From Silanimonas sp. (GTDB taxonomy: Bacteria > Pseudomonadota > Gammaproteobacteria > Xanthomonadales > Xanthomonadaceae), in assembly GCA_018334015.1 (NCBI GenBank), contig JAGXTI010000024.1, positions 59,296 through 123,295 on the forward strand: a stretch of 64,000 nt of DNA, in the 5' to 3' direction. Positions 8,929 through 25,100 of this stretch are shown here, in pieces. The notes below the pieces were generated by a model that worked only from the letters and a program-made list of their open reading frames with translations, did not search any database and was not told where the DNA came from. The position numbers and the translations under genes were made by a program. The first letter of the stretch is position 1, and each line of letters starts with the position of its first letter.

Positions 8929-9747
8929 CTACTCGCCGGCCGGCGCATCCAGCCGGGTCACCGGCAGGGTTTCGGCCAGACGGGTGGCGGCGGCGACACG
9001 CCGCGCCGGCAGCATGTGCATCACCAGATCGGCGAGATCGAGGCCCAGGCCGCGGCCCTGCGCACGGCTCATGGCGGCAAGATCGATGTCGACAAAGCCC
9101 ATCGGCAGGCCGGCAGCGTCGAAGGCCAGCCCCGGCATGCCGTCGACCAGCAGGGTGCGGCGGGGCACGCGGGTTTCGCCCAGCACCATACCCGGCCGCA
9201 CCACCGGTACCGCGCCCCATTCGTCGGAGGTGCGCAGCAGGGTGTAGAAACGCCGCCCCGGCACGGGTTCGGCGACTTCATTGAAATCGATGAAGGGCAG
9301 CCCGGAGGCCTCGCGCACCCGCAACCAGGCCAGACCCAGCTCGCTGTCGCGGGTGACCAGATCGGCATCGCGCCACTCGTCGCTGCCGGGCAGACGCACA
9401 CGGAAGCCGCTGGAGCGCGCCTCGGCACCGGCACCCGGTGGCGCCCTGCCCAAGGCCGAGAGGTCCAGGCTGATCGCCCGCGCCGGCACCAGCACCAGGC
9501 CATCGGCACTGACCAGCACACCTTGGGTGCGGTCCTCGTTGCGCTGTTCCTGCCCGCCGGCGGTGAGGGTGATGACGTAGCGCACCGGCACCACCGCCTT
9601 GGCGCGCTGCTCGACCAGGATGCGGTAGGTCGCGGTGAAATCGCCGCGCTCCAAAGTCTGGTTGGCCAGGGCGGAGGGCGTTGCGCCGCCCATCGTTGTC
9701 AACAGCATGAGGAGCATGACCCGGACCAGAGCATTCGAGCGATTCAT
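8929..9747 (-). CDS. catalytically dead HtrA-like pseudoprotease, exported
   Basis: The 272-residue protein has an N-terminal signal peptide (MLLMLLTTMGGATPSALA). Its body aligns by eye with the trypsin-like domain of the HtrA protein encoded just upstream: TQGVLVSADGLVLVPARAI matches the His-bearing strand, ELGLAWLRV the Asp region, and VDGMPGLAFDAAGLPMGF the GNSGGP loop. All three catalytic positions appear lost (His to R90, Asp to about G138, Ser to about P205), and there is no PDZ domain. Its start overlaps the stop of the active paralogue by ATGA, so the two are co-translated. A regulatory or scaffolding partner is an inference. Confidence 0.7.
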   Translation of the reverse strand: MNRSNALVRVMLLMLLTTMGGATPSALANQTLERGDFTATYRILVEQRAKAVVPVRYVITLTAGGQEQRNEDRTQGVLVSADGLVLVPARAISLDLSALGRAPPGAGAEARSSGFRVRLPGSDEWRDADLVTRDSELGLAWLRVREASGLPFIDFNEVAEPVPGRRFYTLLRTSDEWGAVPVVRPGMVLGETRVPRRTLLVDGMPGLAFDAAGLPMGFVDIDLAAMSRAQGRGLGLDLADLVMHMLPARRVAAATRLAETLPVTRLDAPAGE

Positions 9748-11852
9748 CCGGCGGTCTCCTGGAGCCAGTGGCGTTCGAGTTGAAGGATGCGCGCCTCGCC
9801 TTGGCGCAGGATGGTGACCGGAATACGCGCCGGACCCTGTTCATCGGCCAGTGTTTCAAGGGCCGGGGCGACGCTGTCCAGATCCTCGACCCGCCGATCG
9901 CCGATGCGGACGATGACGTCGCCGGCGCGCAGGTGGGCGAGACCGGCAGGGCCACCCGGCTCCACCGCTTGGACCAGCACGCCGGCCTGATCAAGTGGCA
10001 GATCGCGTTCAACGCGATCGAAGAAGCCGAGTTCCCGCAACTGCGTCCGCAGGCGACGCTGTTCCATTGAGCGCAAGGCGGCGGCCGGCAAGGGGGCGGC
10101 GACCAAGGTGGCGCGCCAGGCCTTCGGGCTGCCGTTGCGATAGCCGGTGAAGCGGACCCGCTGCCCGATCTCGAACTCGCGCACCCGCTGCGCGAACAGC
10201 TCGGCACGAAGGTCGTTGAGTGCCGGCAGTGCTTCGCCCTCGAGCGCCACCAGAAGATCGCCGACCTGCACCCCGGCGCTTGCCAGCGGGCTGCCGGGGT
10301 AGAGCCGGGTCACCCGGAAACCGGCCGATGGCAGGCCCAGCGGGGTCGCCAGCGAAGGCGGCACCGGCTGCACCTCGATGCCGGCCCAGGCCTTCGGCAG
10401 CTCGGGCAGGGGCTCGCGGTGGTGATCACCCCAACTGGGGGTCAGGGCAGCGATCCGGCGTTCGCCCTGGGCCAGGAACTCCAGCACCACCGGACGTGCC
10501 GGACGCTGCGGCGTGCGCCAGGGCGAGAGATCGGCCGGACGACGCAGTGGACGGCCGTCGGCGCTGAGCAGCACAGCACCGGCCGGGATCGGCGGCCGGG
10601 CGGTGGTGGCCGGGCCGCCGGTGCGCAGGCTGCCGACCAGCAGGCCACCCTCGACCGGCAGGCGCCGGCGCTCGGCCATGGCCGGTGTCAGGGTCTGCAC
10701 GACCATGCCGAACGGGGCGAAAGCCCGGGCCGGGCCGCGATCGATCGGGGCGGGCACCGGGCGCAGTTCAACCGTGCGCAGCGCCCCGCCGTCGGCCGGT
10801 GCGATCTGCAGGCGCACCGGGCGGGTTGCCGGCAACTCGGCGATGCGGCGCTGGATGGCCGGCACATCGACCGCCTGTGGGGCATGGAGCGCGAGTTCAT
10901 CGAGGCGGAGCAGACGGTCGCCCGGCCGCAGCCCGGCGCGGTCGGCCACCCCGCCCTTCTGCACCGCGTTGACCAGCACGCCGGTGTCGTGGCCGGTGCC
11001 GCGCAAGGAGCGCAGGCGCAGACCAAGGCTGCTGCGCTGGACGCGGCCATGGGCGATCAGCGCCTCGGCAACGGCGCGGGCGTCATCGGCCGGGATGGCG
11101 AAGGCCAGATCACCGCCAAACAGCATGCCGCGGGTGTTGACCCCGACGATCCGGCCTCGCAGATCGACCAGCGGGCCGCCGGAATTGCCCGGCGCGATCG
11201 CGGCATCGTGCTGGATCCAGGCGTAGTAGCGGCCGGTGGGGGTGTCTTCGGCCAACTGGTCCTCGTAGTCGGCTTCATCCTCGAACAGCGACACCAGCAG
11301 GCGGCGCGGGTTGTTAACGACGCCGGCGGAAAGCGAATTGGACAGACCCCAAGGCGCACCCATCGCCACCACCGTCTCGCCGGAGGCGAGGTCGGCGTCT
11401 TCGGCGAAGCGCGCATGCGGCATCGGCAAAGGTTCGCCCTGCACGCGCAGCACGGCGATGTCGGCGGCGGTGTCCTGGCCCACCATCACCGCCTCGCGCT
11501 CGCGACCATCACCGAACACCACGCGGAAACTGCGGCCCCGGTCGGTGACGTGGGCATTGGTGATGACATGGCCCTGCGGGTCGATCACCGTGCCACTGCC
11601 GCTCGATACACTGAGTTTGGATTCGCCGTCGGCGAAGTCCTCGCGCACCACGAGAATGCTGACCACATGCGGCATCACCGCATCGCGCGCGCCGGCCAGT
11701 GTGGCGGCGTCCGGGGCCAAGTTCGAGGGCAGCACGGAAGCCCTCGGAGCCGCATCGCTGGGGGCGGCAGTCGCCCACGTGATCCCCGCCGCCCCTGCCA
11801 GCAGGCAGGCCAACACGGTGACGAGCGGACGGGGCGAGGTAGGCATGGGCAT
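9744..11852 (-). CDS. periplasmic HtrA/DegP-like serine protease with four PDZ-like domains
   Basis: The 702-residue protein has a signal peptide (about residues 1-30). The trypsin-like domain carries the complete triad: H101 (ITNAHV), D131 (AADIAVL) and S224 (APGNSGGP). Four PDZ-like segments follow, each with the GLRPGD type of motif: about 245-340, 375-470, 495-600 and 630-695 (for example DRAGLRPGDRLLRLDE and AHLRAGDVIVRIGD). Usual HtrA proteins have one or two PDZ domains and 450-500 residues, so this is a long variant. It starts 27 bp after gyrA on the same strand. Role inferred: degradation or chaperoning of envelope proteins. Confidence 0.85.
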   Translation of the reverse strand: MPMPTSPRPLVTVLACLLAGAAGITWATAAPSDAAPRASVLPSNLAPDAATLAGARDAVMPHVVSILVVREDFADGESKLSVSSGSGTVIDPQGHVITNAHVTDRGRSFRVVFGDGREREAVMVGQDTAADIAVLRVQGEPLPMPHARFAEDADLASGETVVAMGAPWGLSNSLSAGVVNNPRRLLVSLFEDEADYEDQLAEDTPTGRYYAWIQHDAAIAPGNSGGPLVDLRGRIVGVNTRGMLFGGDLAFAIPADDARAVAEALIAHGRVQRSSLGLRLRSLRGTGHDTGVLVNAVQKGGVADRAGLRPGDRLLRLDELALHAPQAVDVPAIQRRIAELPATRPVRLQIAPADGGALRTVELRPVPAPIDRGPARAFAPFGMVVQTLTPAMAERRRLPVEGGLLVGSLRTGGPATTARPPIPAGAVLLSADGRPLRRPADLSPWRTPQRPARPVVLEFLAQGERRIAALTPSWGDHHREPLPELPKAWAGIEVQPVPPSLATPLGLPSAGFRVTRLYPGSPLASAGVQVGDLLVALEGEALPALNDLRAELFAQRVREFEIGQRVRFTGYRNGSPKAWRATLVAAPLPAAALRSMEQRRLRTQLRELGFFDRVERDLPLDQAGVLVQAVEPGGPAGLAHLRAGDVIVRIGDRRVEDLDSVAPALETLADEQGPARIPVTILRQGEARILQLERHWLQETAG

Positions 11853-11879
11853 CGTTTGTCCTGTTCGACGCCGCGGGCG

Positions 11880-14483
<2,604 letters not shown>

Positions 14484-14511
14484 CGGACTCAACGGCAACA
14501 TGAAAGGCTGG

Positions 14512-14517
14512 AGTGTA
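14512..14517 (-). promoter_or_regulatory. -10 element (TACACT) for gyrA
   Basis: TACACT on the minus strand, 28 bases before the chosen gyrA ATG. It gives a short leader containing the alternative ATG at 14501. No clear -35 hexamer is seen. Confidence 0.4.
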
Positions 14518-14577
14518 GCAGAGCCACGCCGTTCAGGACACCCGATCTTTCGGCAAAATCAAGGAGTTACGGCAGTT

Positions 14578-15633
14578 TCAAGGCCTGCAGAAAACTGCCC
14601 GCATGCGTGCCTCGTCGGGCTGCTCGATGAGGCCTTTCTCGGTCACGATCACGTCGATCAGCGAGCCCGGCGTCACATCGAACACCGGGTTCCAGGCCGC
14701 CACACCCTCGGCCACCACACGCTGGCCTCCGGCGAACAGCAGTTCGCGGGCCTCGCGCAGCTCGATCTCGATGTCATCACCGTGCGCCGTGGCCAGATCC
14801 ACGGTCGAGGACGGTGCGACCACCATCACTTTGACGCCGTGGTGTTTGGCCGCGATGGCATGGGCGTAGGTGCCGATCTTGTTGGCGGTGTCGCCGTTGG
14901 CGCAGATGCGATCGGCGCCCACGATCAGCCATTGCACGGCTCCGGTTTTCATCAGGTGGGCGGCGGCCGAATCGGCGATCAGGGTGGGCGGGATGCCGTC
15001 CTGTTGCAGTTCCCAGGCGGTGAGTCGGGCGCCCTGCCCCCAGGGGCGGGTCTCGCCGGCGTAGACCTTGGCGATGCGTCCCTCGGCCACGCCGGCACGG
15101 ATCACGCCGAGCGCGGTGCCGAAACCGGCGGTGGCCAGCGAGCCGGTGTTGCAGTGGGTGAGCACGCCGCTGCCCGGTGCGATCAGCGCGGCACCCAACT
15201 GGCCCATGCGGCGGTTGGCGGCAAGGTCTTCGCGGGCGATCGCGCCGGCCTCGGCAGTGATGAGGGCCAGCCAGTCCTCGCCTGCCGCGAGCAGGCTTTC
15301 GCGCATGCGACGGATCGCCCACATCAGGTTCACGGCCGTCGGCCGCGAGGCGTTCAGGGCGTCGAGCTGCGGGGCGATCTGGCGCTCGGCATCAACACCG
15401 TTAGCTGCCTGCACGCCCTGCCCGGCCAACACCACGCCCCAGGCGGCCGAAATGCCGATCGCCGGCGCACCGCGCACCGCAAGCTCGCGGATGGCCTTGG
15501 CCACATCGGTCGCGTTGTCGCAGCGCAGGTTCACCGTCTCGAACGGCAGGCGGCGCTGGTCGAGCAGCAGGAGATGATCGCCCCTCCACTGGATCGGGCG
15601 GATACGGTCGTGGCGGTTGTCGTCGAGGTCCAT
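14578..15633 (-). CDS. mtnA: S-methyl-5-thioribose-1-phosphate isomerase
   Basis: The 351-residue enzyme converts methylthioribose-1-phosphate to methylthioribulose-1-phosphate in the methionine salvage pathway. It belongs to the eIF-2B-like superfamily. Visible landmarks are [24 protein letters not shown] (conserved catalytic cysteine), and [20 protein letters not shown] with the catalytic aspartate. Length is typical. No other mtn genes are in the window. gyrA follows after 94 bp and has its own -10 element. Confidence 0.93.
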   Translation of the reverse strand: MDLDDNRHDRIRPIQWRGDHLLLLDQRRLPFETVNLRCDNATDVAKAIRELAVRGAPAIGISAAWGVVLAGQGVQAANGVDAERQIAPQLDALNASRPTAVNLMWAIRRMRESLLAAGEDWLALITAEAGAIAREDLAANRRMGQLGAALIAPGSGVLTHCNTGSLATAGFGTALGVIRAGVAEGRIAKVYAGETRPWGQGARLTAWELQQDGIPPTLIADSAAAHLMKTGAVQWLIVGADRICANGDTANKIGTYAHAIAAKHHGVKVMVVAPSSTVDLATAHGDDIEIELREARELLFAGGQRVVAEGVAAWNPVFDVTPGSLIDVIVTEKGLIEQPDEARMRAVFCRP

Positions 15634-15639
15634 GCCGCT

Positions 15640-15645
15640 ATGCTA
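15640..15645 (-). promoter_or_regulatory. possible -10 (TAGCAT) six bases before the mtnA ATG
   Basis: TAGCAT on the minus strand is separated from the mtnA start by exactly six bases, the same spacing as the TACACT-N6-ATG elements at smc, bolA, orn and the gene at 16895. If used, mtnA mRNA would be leaderless. The hexamer differs from TACACT, so this is weaker. Confidence 0.3.
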
Positions 15646-15714
15646 GGCGATTGTCCGATAATGTCGCGGAAGAAGCTCACGACCATGTTCGGCCACGACG
15701 GAGGGGGCGGGTTG

Positions 15715-15815
15715 CCCTGAGCAGCACCCACGCCGCGACAGGCCATGAGCCCTGAGCAGAACCCACGCCGTAGCAGGCCATCGCGCCCGCAGCAGCACCC
15801 TCGCTTGGCAGGCTG
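15715..15815 (+). repeat. minisatellite: three imperfect copies of a 30-36 bp unit
   Basis: Units at 15715-15749, 15750-15785 and 15786-15815 share the pattern cc(c/t)g-AGCAG-cACCC-cGC-GCAGGC. Single related copies recur at the start of each larger repeat unit downstream and in the second array near 30.0, 30.5 and 31.05 kb. No coding signal is seen. Confidence 0.6.
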
Positions 15816-15867
15816 GGGGCCCGCGGCGGACTCGGGCCCGCTGCTGTGCGGCAAGCAAGCCGACGGG

Positions 15868-15924
15868 CCGACCGAAGGGCGCATCCTTGGCGCCCTCGGT
15901 CGGTGCGCCCGTCCGGGGCGCACC
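15868..15924. repeat. paired hairpins of repeat copy Y1
   Basis: Hairpin 1 (15868-15903): arm CCGACCGAAGGGCGC, loop ATCCTTG, arm GCGCCCTCGGTCGG, giving 14 pairs with one bulged A. Hairpin 2 (15902-15924): arms GGTGCGCC and GGCGCACC around a 7-base loop. The pair is repeated in all five Y copies of the window. Confidence 0.7.
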
Positions 15925-16380
15925 CTGCGGGCCTGGCGTCTGATCACCAGATTGGCCCTCGAAATCCGCCGCCGGCCCCCAGCCTGCCTGGCGGGGTTTG
16001 CCTTGCGGGGTGCTTCGAGGCTGCGCAGTTGATGGCGGAACGCGCACGACGCTCGCCTACGCTTCGCAGCCATTTTTGGATTGCACAATTCGGCCGATGC
16101 CCGTCAACGAGCGCCGCGCCAGCGCGGCCTCGCGGACAGCGAAGCGAGCCAAGGAGGGCGAGCGGCGGCGAATGCGGAGCGGGACGCGGAGCCTGAGCCG
16201 TCGCGTCCGCAGGTCGCGCGTCGGCAGGCGCGTCAGCAAGTGCGAGGGCAGGCGCGAGGGCGTGGCCTTATTCCGCGCTCCAGCAGGCCGGGACGCTCCC
16301 GGAGCAGCACGCCCGCCGCGACAGGCATGGGGCCCGCGGCGGACTCGGGCCGGTAGTTTTACGGCAAGAAACCCGACGGG

Positions 16381-16435
16381 CCGACCGATGGGCACATCCT
16401 GTGCCCGCGGTCGGTGCGCCCGTCCGGGGCGCACC
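16381..16435. repeat. paired hairpins of repeat copy Y2 (covarying)
   Basis: Hairpin 1 (16381-16414) has GGGCAC paired with GTGCCC where copies Y1 and Y4 have GGGCGC and GCGCCC. The G-C pair is replaced by A-T on both sides of the stem. Hairpin 2 (16413-16435) is unchanged. Confidence 0.7.
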
Positions 16436-16882
16436 CTGCGGGCCTGCCGTCTGATCACCGCGCTGGCCCTCGAATTCCGCCGCAAGCTCCCCAGCCTGCC
16501 TTGCGGGGTGCTTCGCGGCCGCAGCGGTCATGAAGTGAGCAGCACGATCTTGGCTTCGCTTCGTGTCTTTCGATGGATCGCGTACTGCGGCCGATGCCTG
16601 TCAGCCAGCGCCGCGCCAGCGCGGCCTCGCGGACAGCGAAGCGAGCCAAGGAGGGCGAGCGGCGGCGAATGCGGAGCGGGACGCGGAGCCTGAGCCGTCG
16701 CGTCCGCAGGTCGCGCGACGGCAGGCGCGAGCGGAGCGAGGGTAGGCGCGAGCAGGACAAGGGCAGGCGCAAGTCCTGCCAGGTCGTCGCGTTCCGGCAG
16801 GTCCTGAACCCTGCGCGCCTCCCGTTCCGGCGTGACCCGGGGCGGCCAGCCGCTGCGACAAACCCGGTTATTTTCGGTGCCG

Positions 16883-16888
16883 TACACT
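16883..16888 (+). promoter_or_regulatory. -10 element TACACT, six bases before ATG (leaderless signal)
   Basis: TACACT at 16883-16888 is followed by exactly six bases and then the ATG at 16895. A transcript started at normal distance from this hexamer would begin at or next to the start codon. There is no Shine-Dalgarno sequence. Confidence 0.45.
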
Positions 16889-16894
16889 ACCCTC

Positions 16895-17593
16895 ATGCCC
16901 ACGCCGCCGAAGCGTTCCTCCGCCAGCATGGCGGGCACTGAAGCCCGTCTGCATGCCGCTTCGGTGCGTGCTGGAGCTGGTGCGGCCATCGATGTCGCCC
17001 TGCACAGCCTGCCCCTGCTTCGGCCGATCGTTCCGCCGCGCCTGCTGGCCGCCGCCGAACGCATGAAACCGATGGCCGTGCGCCGCGAACTGGTCCGCAC
17101 AATCTACCGTCGGCACGGTCTGAAGGCCGCCCGCTGGGAAATCGAGAGCGTGCTTGCCGTTGCCGAGACCCAGGCCGCGCTCGACCCGCTGACCCGTCGC
17201 GACGGCCTGCGCGATCTGCTCACCGCCTGGCTGCCGGCACCACTGGTCCGCCCTTTGCTGCGTTACACCGCGCTGGAACCGCTGCTGGCTGGCACCGTGC
17301 GCGCCGTGGCCGTGACTTGGGCCACGGGACGTTACGCCGACGCCGTCTGCCGCGTGCGCAAAGCCGGCATGGACTGGCTCCCGGCACCGCTGGGCGAGGC
17401 CTTGGCGATCGCACCGGCGAACCTGCGGGCCTTCAGCGCCGAGGCGCTGGCCCTCGCCCTGCCACCGATCAGGCTGGCCAGCCGCTGGGGCGGCGAATGG
17501 CTGGGCAAGGCGCTGGCCAGTGCGGGCACGGCCGATCAGGCGCCGCCCGCCGCAGTCACCAGGCGGCGAACTCGCCCCGGCACCCGTGGGTGA
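16895..17593 (+). CDS. hypothetical protein with helical membrane-like segments
   Basis: The 232-residue protein has a basic N-terminus and long alanine/leucine-rich helices, for example HSLPLLRPIVPPRLLAAAERM, LVRPLLRYTALEPLLAG and AVAVTWATGRYADAV. The pattern loosely resembles helical membrane-associated families of the DUF697/EcsC kind, but I cannot name one with confidence. The ATG at 16895 is chosen because a TACACT element sits six bases upstream; an ATG at 16928 is the alternative. Its 3' end overlaps the convergent DUF3011 gene by 38 bp. It lies directly after repeat array A. Confidence 0.6.
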   Translation: MPTPPKRSSASMAGTEARLHAASVRAGAGAAIDVALHSLPLLRPIVPPRLLAAAERMKPMAVRRELVRTIYRRHGLKAARWEIESVLAVAETQAALDPLTRRDGLRDLLTAWLPAPLVRPLLRYTALEPLLAGTVRAVAVTWATGRYADAVCRVRKAGMDWLPAPLGEALAIAPANLRAFSAEALALALPPIRLASRWGGEWLGKALASAGTADQAPPAAVTRRRTRPGTRG

Positions 17594-18134
17594 CCCACAA
17601 GGCGCCACGATCCAGGCCCCAGCTCCGACCCTCGCGGCAATCGCTGCGTGAGAGCTGACGATGAAGGCGGATGCTGCGGATCGGCCCGAGCGCGCAGTAC
17701 TGGACCCGGTTGCCGATCGATTCGCAGCGGATCAACTGCGGCGCCGAGGCCCAACCCGAACCACGATCCCAATGCGGCGGCGGGCCAGACCAGCGCGGAC
17801 CACGATCCCAGTGCGGCGGCGGGCCAGCCCAACCCGAACCACGATCCCAATGCGGCGGCGGGCCAGACCAGCGCGGGCCACCCGCTTCGAACTCGGCCCG
17901 GCAGCCTTGGCTCACCCACACGCCGCGCCGGTCCCAACCCCAGCTGTAGCCCTCGATGCAGGCCGCACGCGAGTGCTGGCGAATCAGGGCGACACCGCCA
18001 CGGGTGTCGATCGGGCAATGCACCGTGCGGCGTTCGGTGCTGGCGCAATCGAGGGTCGAGCCCCCTGACCAGGCCGCCGCGACCGGCGCCAGAAACAGGG
18101 CGGCAAAAGGCAGCACGAAGCGGAGCGGCATCAT
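17556..18134 (-). CDS. secreted DUF3011 protein with internal 13-residue repeats
   Basis: The 192-residue protein has a signal peptide (PLRFVLPFAALFLAPVAAAW). It has two copies of the DUF3011 motif, each with cysteines and the pattern RQxSRxxCxEGxSWGxDRxxxWVxxGCRxEF (about residues 28-83 and 135-190). They are separated by four copies of a W-x-GPPPHWDRG-type repeat. DUF3011 is frequent in Xanthomonadaceae and resembles secreted lectin-like or inhibitor-like modules; function is not established. Start is ATG 18134 or the adjacent ATG 18131. The gene ends inside the convergent hypothetical gene. Confidence 0.8.
   Translation of the reverse strand: MMPLRFVLPFAALFLAPVAAAWSGGSTLDCASTERRTVHCPIDTRGGVALIRQHSRAACIEGYSWGWDRRGVWVSQGCRAEFEAGGPRWSGPPPHWDRGSGWAGPPPHWDRGPRWSGPPPHWDRGSGWASAPQLIRCESIGNRVQYCALGPIRSIRLHRQLSRSDCREGRSWGLDRGALWVTHGCRGEFAAW
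17775..17890. repeat. 39-bp in-frame tandem repeat inside the DUF3011 gene
   Basis: Three near-identical 39-bp units, alternating in two versions that form a 78-bp higher period (cccaacccgaaccacgatcc and accagcgcggaccacgatcc starts). They encode the 13-residue WDRG-x-GPPPH repeats. The multiple-of-three length keeps the frame whatever the copy number. Confidence 0.75.
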
Positions 18135-18250
18135 CGGAACGATCCTCGGAAGACGCGGGATGCGTGCGCCCAGCATCTTTCGGTCCCGATGAATCGCCGA
18201 GCAACCCAAGGCCCCTCGGTGCCCTCCGGCCTGCGGCCGATGCCCGGCGT

Positions 18251-22090
<3,840 letters not shown>

Positions 22091-22130
22091 CCAGGGGCTC
22101 CAGAGCGCGTTGCAGCGGGGAAAGGCTGGA

Positions 22131-25100
22131 TTATGCCGCACCGGCCAGCCGGGTGGCCTCGGCGAGATCGACCGAGACCAGACGCGAGACGCCCGGCTCA
22201 CGCATGGTGACGCCGGCCAACTGCTGCGCCGCCTCCATCGTCGCCTTGTTGTGGCTGACGAACAGGAACTGCACCTTCGCGCTCATCTCGCCGACCAGTG
22301 CGCAGAAGCGCCCCACGTTCGCCTCGTCGAGCGGCGCGTCGACTTCGTCGAGCAGGCAGAAGGGCGCCGGGTTCAGACGGAAGATGGCGAACACCAGCGA
22401 CACCGCGGTGAGGGCTTTTTCGCCGCCCGAAAGCAGGCTGATGTTGGAGACGCGCTTGCCCGGTGGGCGGGCCATGATCGCCACACCGGTGTCGAGCAGG
22501 TCCTCGCCGGTCAGTTCGAGGTAGGCGTGGCCGCCGCCGAACAGGCGCGGGAACAGCTCCTGCACGCCGGCATTGACGCGGTCGAAGGTTTCTTTGAAGC
22601 GGCCGCGGGTTTCGCGATCGATCTTGCGGATGGCGTCCTCGAGCTGCTCCAGCGCAGCGACGAGGTCGGCGTTCTGGGTGTCGAGGTAGGCCTTGCGCTC
22701 GCTCTGCTCGGCGAACTCCTGGATGGCGGCGAGGTTGACCGGCTCCAGCCGGCGCATCCGGCCTTCCAGCTCAGCGAGGTTGCGCGCCCAGACCTCGGCA
22801 TCGGCGGCCTCGGGCAGGCCGGCGACCACCGCTTCCGCTTCGAGGCCGGCCTGGGCGATGGCTTCGACCTGCTGCTGCGCCTTGAGGGCCAGCGCTTGCG
22901 CCTGCAGCCGGCTGCCGGCGATACGCTCGCGCTGTGCCAGCGCGGCCTGATCGCGCTGTTGACGACGCTGCTCGTGGCCGCGCAGGGCCTGCTCGACGCC
23001 ATCGAGATGGGCGCGGGCGGCAGCAAGATCACGCTCGGCGATCAGGCGCTGGTCCAGCAGCAGCTGGCGTTCGGCGTCGAGGCGGTGGATCGGACTATCG
23101 CCGTCCTGCAGTTGGGCGGCGAGTTCGTCACGGCGACTGGCGAGCTGGCCCTGCTGCGCACGCAGGCGGCCCAATGACAGCTCCAGCGCCTGAGCGCGGG
23201 TGCGCTGGGTTTCCAGTGCGAGGGCGAGCTGATGGGCCGATTCGCGAACCTCGCGGGCGGCGGCGCGGGCGCTCTCGCGCTGTTCGGTGAACAGCCGGCG
23301 CTCGGTGTCCAGCCCCAGCCGCTGCGCTTCGAGCTCGCCCATCCGGCCGGTGGCGATTTCGAGCCGGCCACGGGCCTCGCGGATCTCGCCCAGGGCAGCG
23401 GCCATCGCGGTCGCGATCTGCGCCAACTCGGCCTCGATCGTCGCCAGTCGGCTCTGGGCGGATTCCAGCCGGCCCTGCTGGCTCTGCAACTGCCCCCCCA
23501 TCTCGGACACACTGCGGTGGGCGAGGTAGAGCGTGCGCTGGGCGTCCTCGCGGGCCTGTTCGGCCACCAGCAGCGCATCGCGCTGAGCATGCTGGCCCTC
23601 GACCAGCACCTGCTCACGAGCCGTCAACGCGGCCAGCTGCTGTTTGAGTTCGAAAATCTCGCGCTCGCGGACCAGCGCGCCTTGCTGCGCCTCGCCGCTC
23701 TTGTGGAAGCGCAGCCAGCCCCGGCCTTCCCAGACACCGGCACGGTCGATCCGCGCCTCGCCCTCGCCCAGCGGAGTGCGGGCCAAGGTCTCGCTTCCCG
23801 GCCCCGACGCATCGACGGCCTGGATCGTGGCCAGCAGCGCACGGATCGTGCGGGGGCCCTGCACCTTGGCCGCCAGGCTGTTGGCGGGCACCTCGAGGGT
23901 GCCGGTGGCCGCATCGACCACGGCCACGCGACCCTGCACGAGGCCGGCCAGGGCCTCGCGCAGGCCAGCCGCATCCTCATGCACCACGGCCTCGAGCAGG
24001 TGGCCGAGCACGGTCTCGACCGCGGTCTCCCAACCCGGTTCGACGACCAGCACCTCACCAAGGCGCGGTCGATCGGCCAGGCCCTGAGCCTTCAGCCAAT
24101 CCAGCGCCCCGCTTTTTTCCTGGCCGAGAGCGGCATGCTGCAGGGCTTCCAGCGAAGCCATGCGGCCCTTGGCGGTCTGCGCGGCCTTGCGCAGCTCGGC
24201 CAGTTCGGCCTGCTGCTGGCGCTGCTGCTCCTGGATCACCAACAAGGCGGCTTTCTTCGTCTCCAACTGCAGGGCTAGGGCATCGAGCCCGTCGCGCCGG
24301 GTTTCGTGTTCGGTGGCAAGGGTTGCCAAGGTCTCGGCAAGGGTCGCCACGTCAAGGCCGGCACGCTCGGTGGTCAGCGTCTCGCGGCGACGCTGGGCCT
24401 CCAGCGACTGGCGTTCGAGGAATTCGATCTTGGTGCGCTCAACCTCGGCACTGCGGGCGGCATCGGCGTGGTCGCGGGCGTAAGCGTCCCAGCGGCGCTG
24501 CCAGTCGGCGAGCCTGGCCTCGGCTTCGCGCAGAGTCTCCTGACGCTCTTCGTCGGCCTCACGCAGGGCTTCCAGGCGAGGCGTGGCTTCGGCGATCTGC
24601 TCGTCCAGCTGGATCCGCTGATCGCTGTCGTTGTCGACGTGGCGCAGCACGTCGGCCAGCGCCGCATCGGCTTCGGCACGGGCGGTCTCGATCCGCCGCT
24701 TGAGTTCGCGCTGGTGCTGGATCTGCTGCTCGATCCGGGCCAGCTCGCCGCTGATCCGGTAGCTCTCGGCCTGCGCACGCCCCAGGTGCTGGCTGGCTTC
24801 GGCGTGCTGTTCGCGGATGCGTTCGCCCTCGTCCTCGGCCTCGCGTTGCCCGGCCAGCAGTTCCTGCAGCTTCGTCTCGTCATCCCGCAGTTCAGCATGC
24901 AGCACCCCGGCCTCGAGTCGCAGGCGGCGGTACTCCAGCGCCTTGAGCTGTGCATCTTTCTCGCGGTGCTCGGCCTGCAGGGCTTGGTACTGCTCGGCGG
25001 CACGGGCCTGGCGCTTGAGGTGTTCGATCTGCTTGTCGATCTCCTCCCGGAGGTCGTTCAGGCGCTCGAGGTTGTCGCGGGTGCCGCGGATGCGACTCTC

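Larger units (their letters stand above)
15716..16800 (+). repeat. noncoding repeat array A (about 0.51-kb composite unit, two copies)
   Basis: This stretch holds no convincing gene. It consists of two module types in alternation. A Y module of about 240 bp (about 15780-16020 and 16290-16520) contains two strong hairpins. An X module of about 150 bp (starting about 16111 and 16609) begins GCGCCGCGCC and contains the GGACGCG/CGCGTCC stem. The same modules in the same orientation form array B near 30-31.4 kb. Open frames across them shift between copies because of insertions and deletions, which argues against coding. A less conserved linker of 60-90 bp joins Y to X. Confidence 0.8.

Noticed and set aside
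15715-15815. Possible CRISPR array from 35-bp repeats
   Set aside because: Copies are imperfect and directly adjacent with no spacers, and no cas genes are present.
17745-17895. Possible CRISPR array from regularly spaced 39-bp repeats
   Set aside because: The units are contiguous, lie in frame inside the DUF3011 gene and have no unique spacers.
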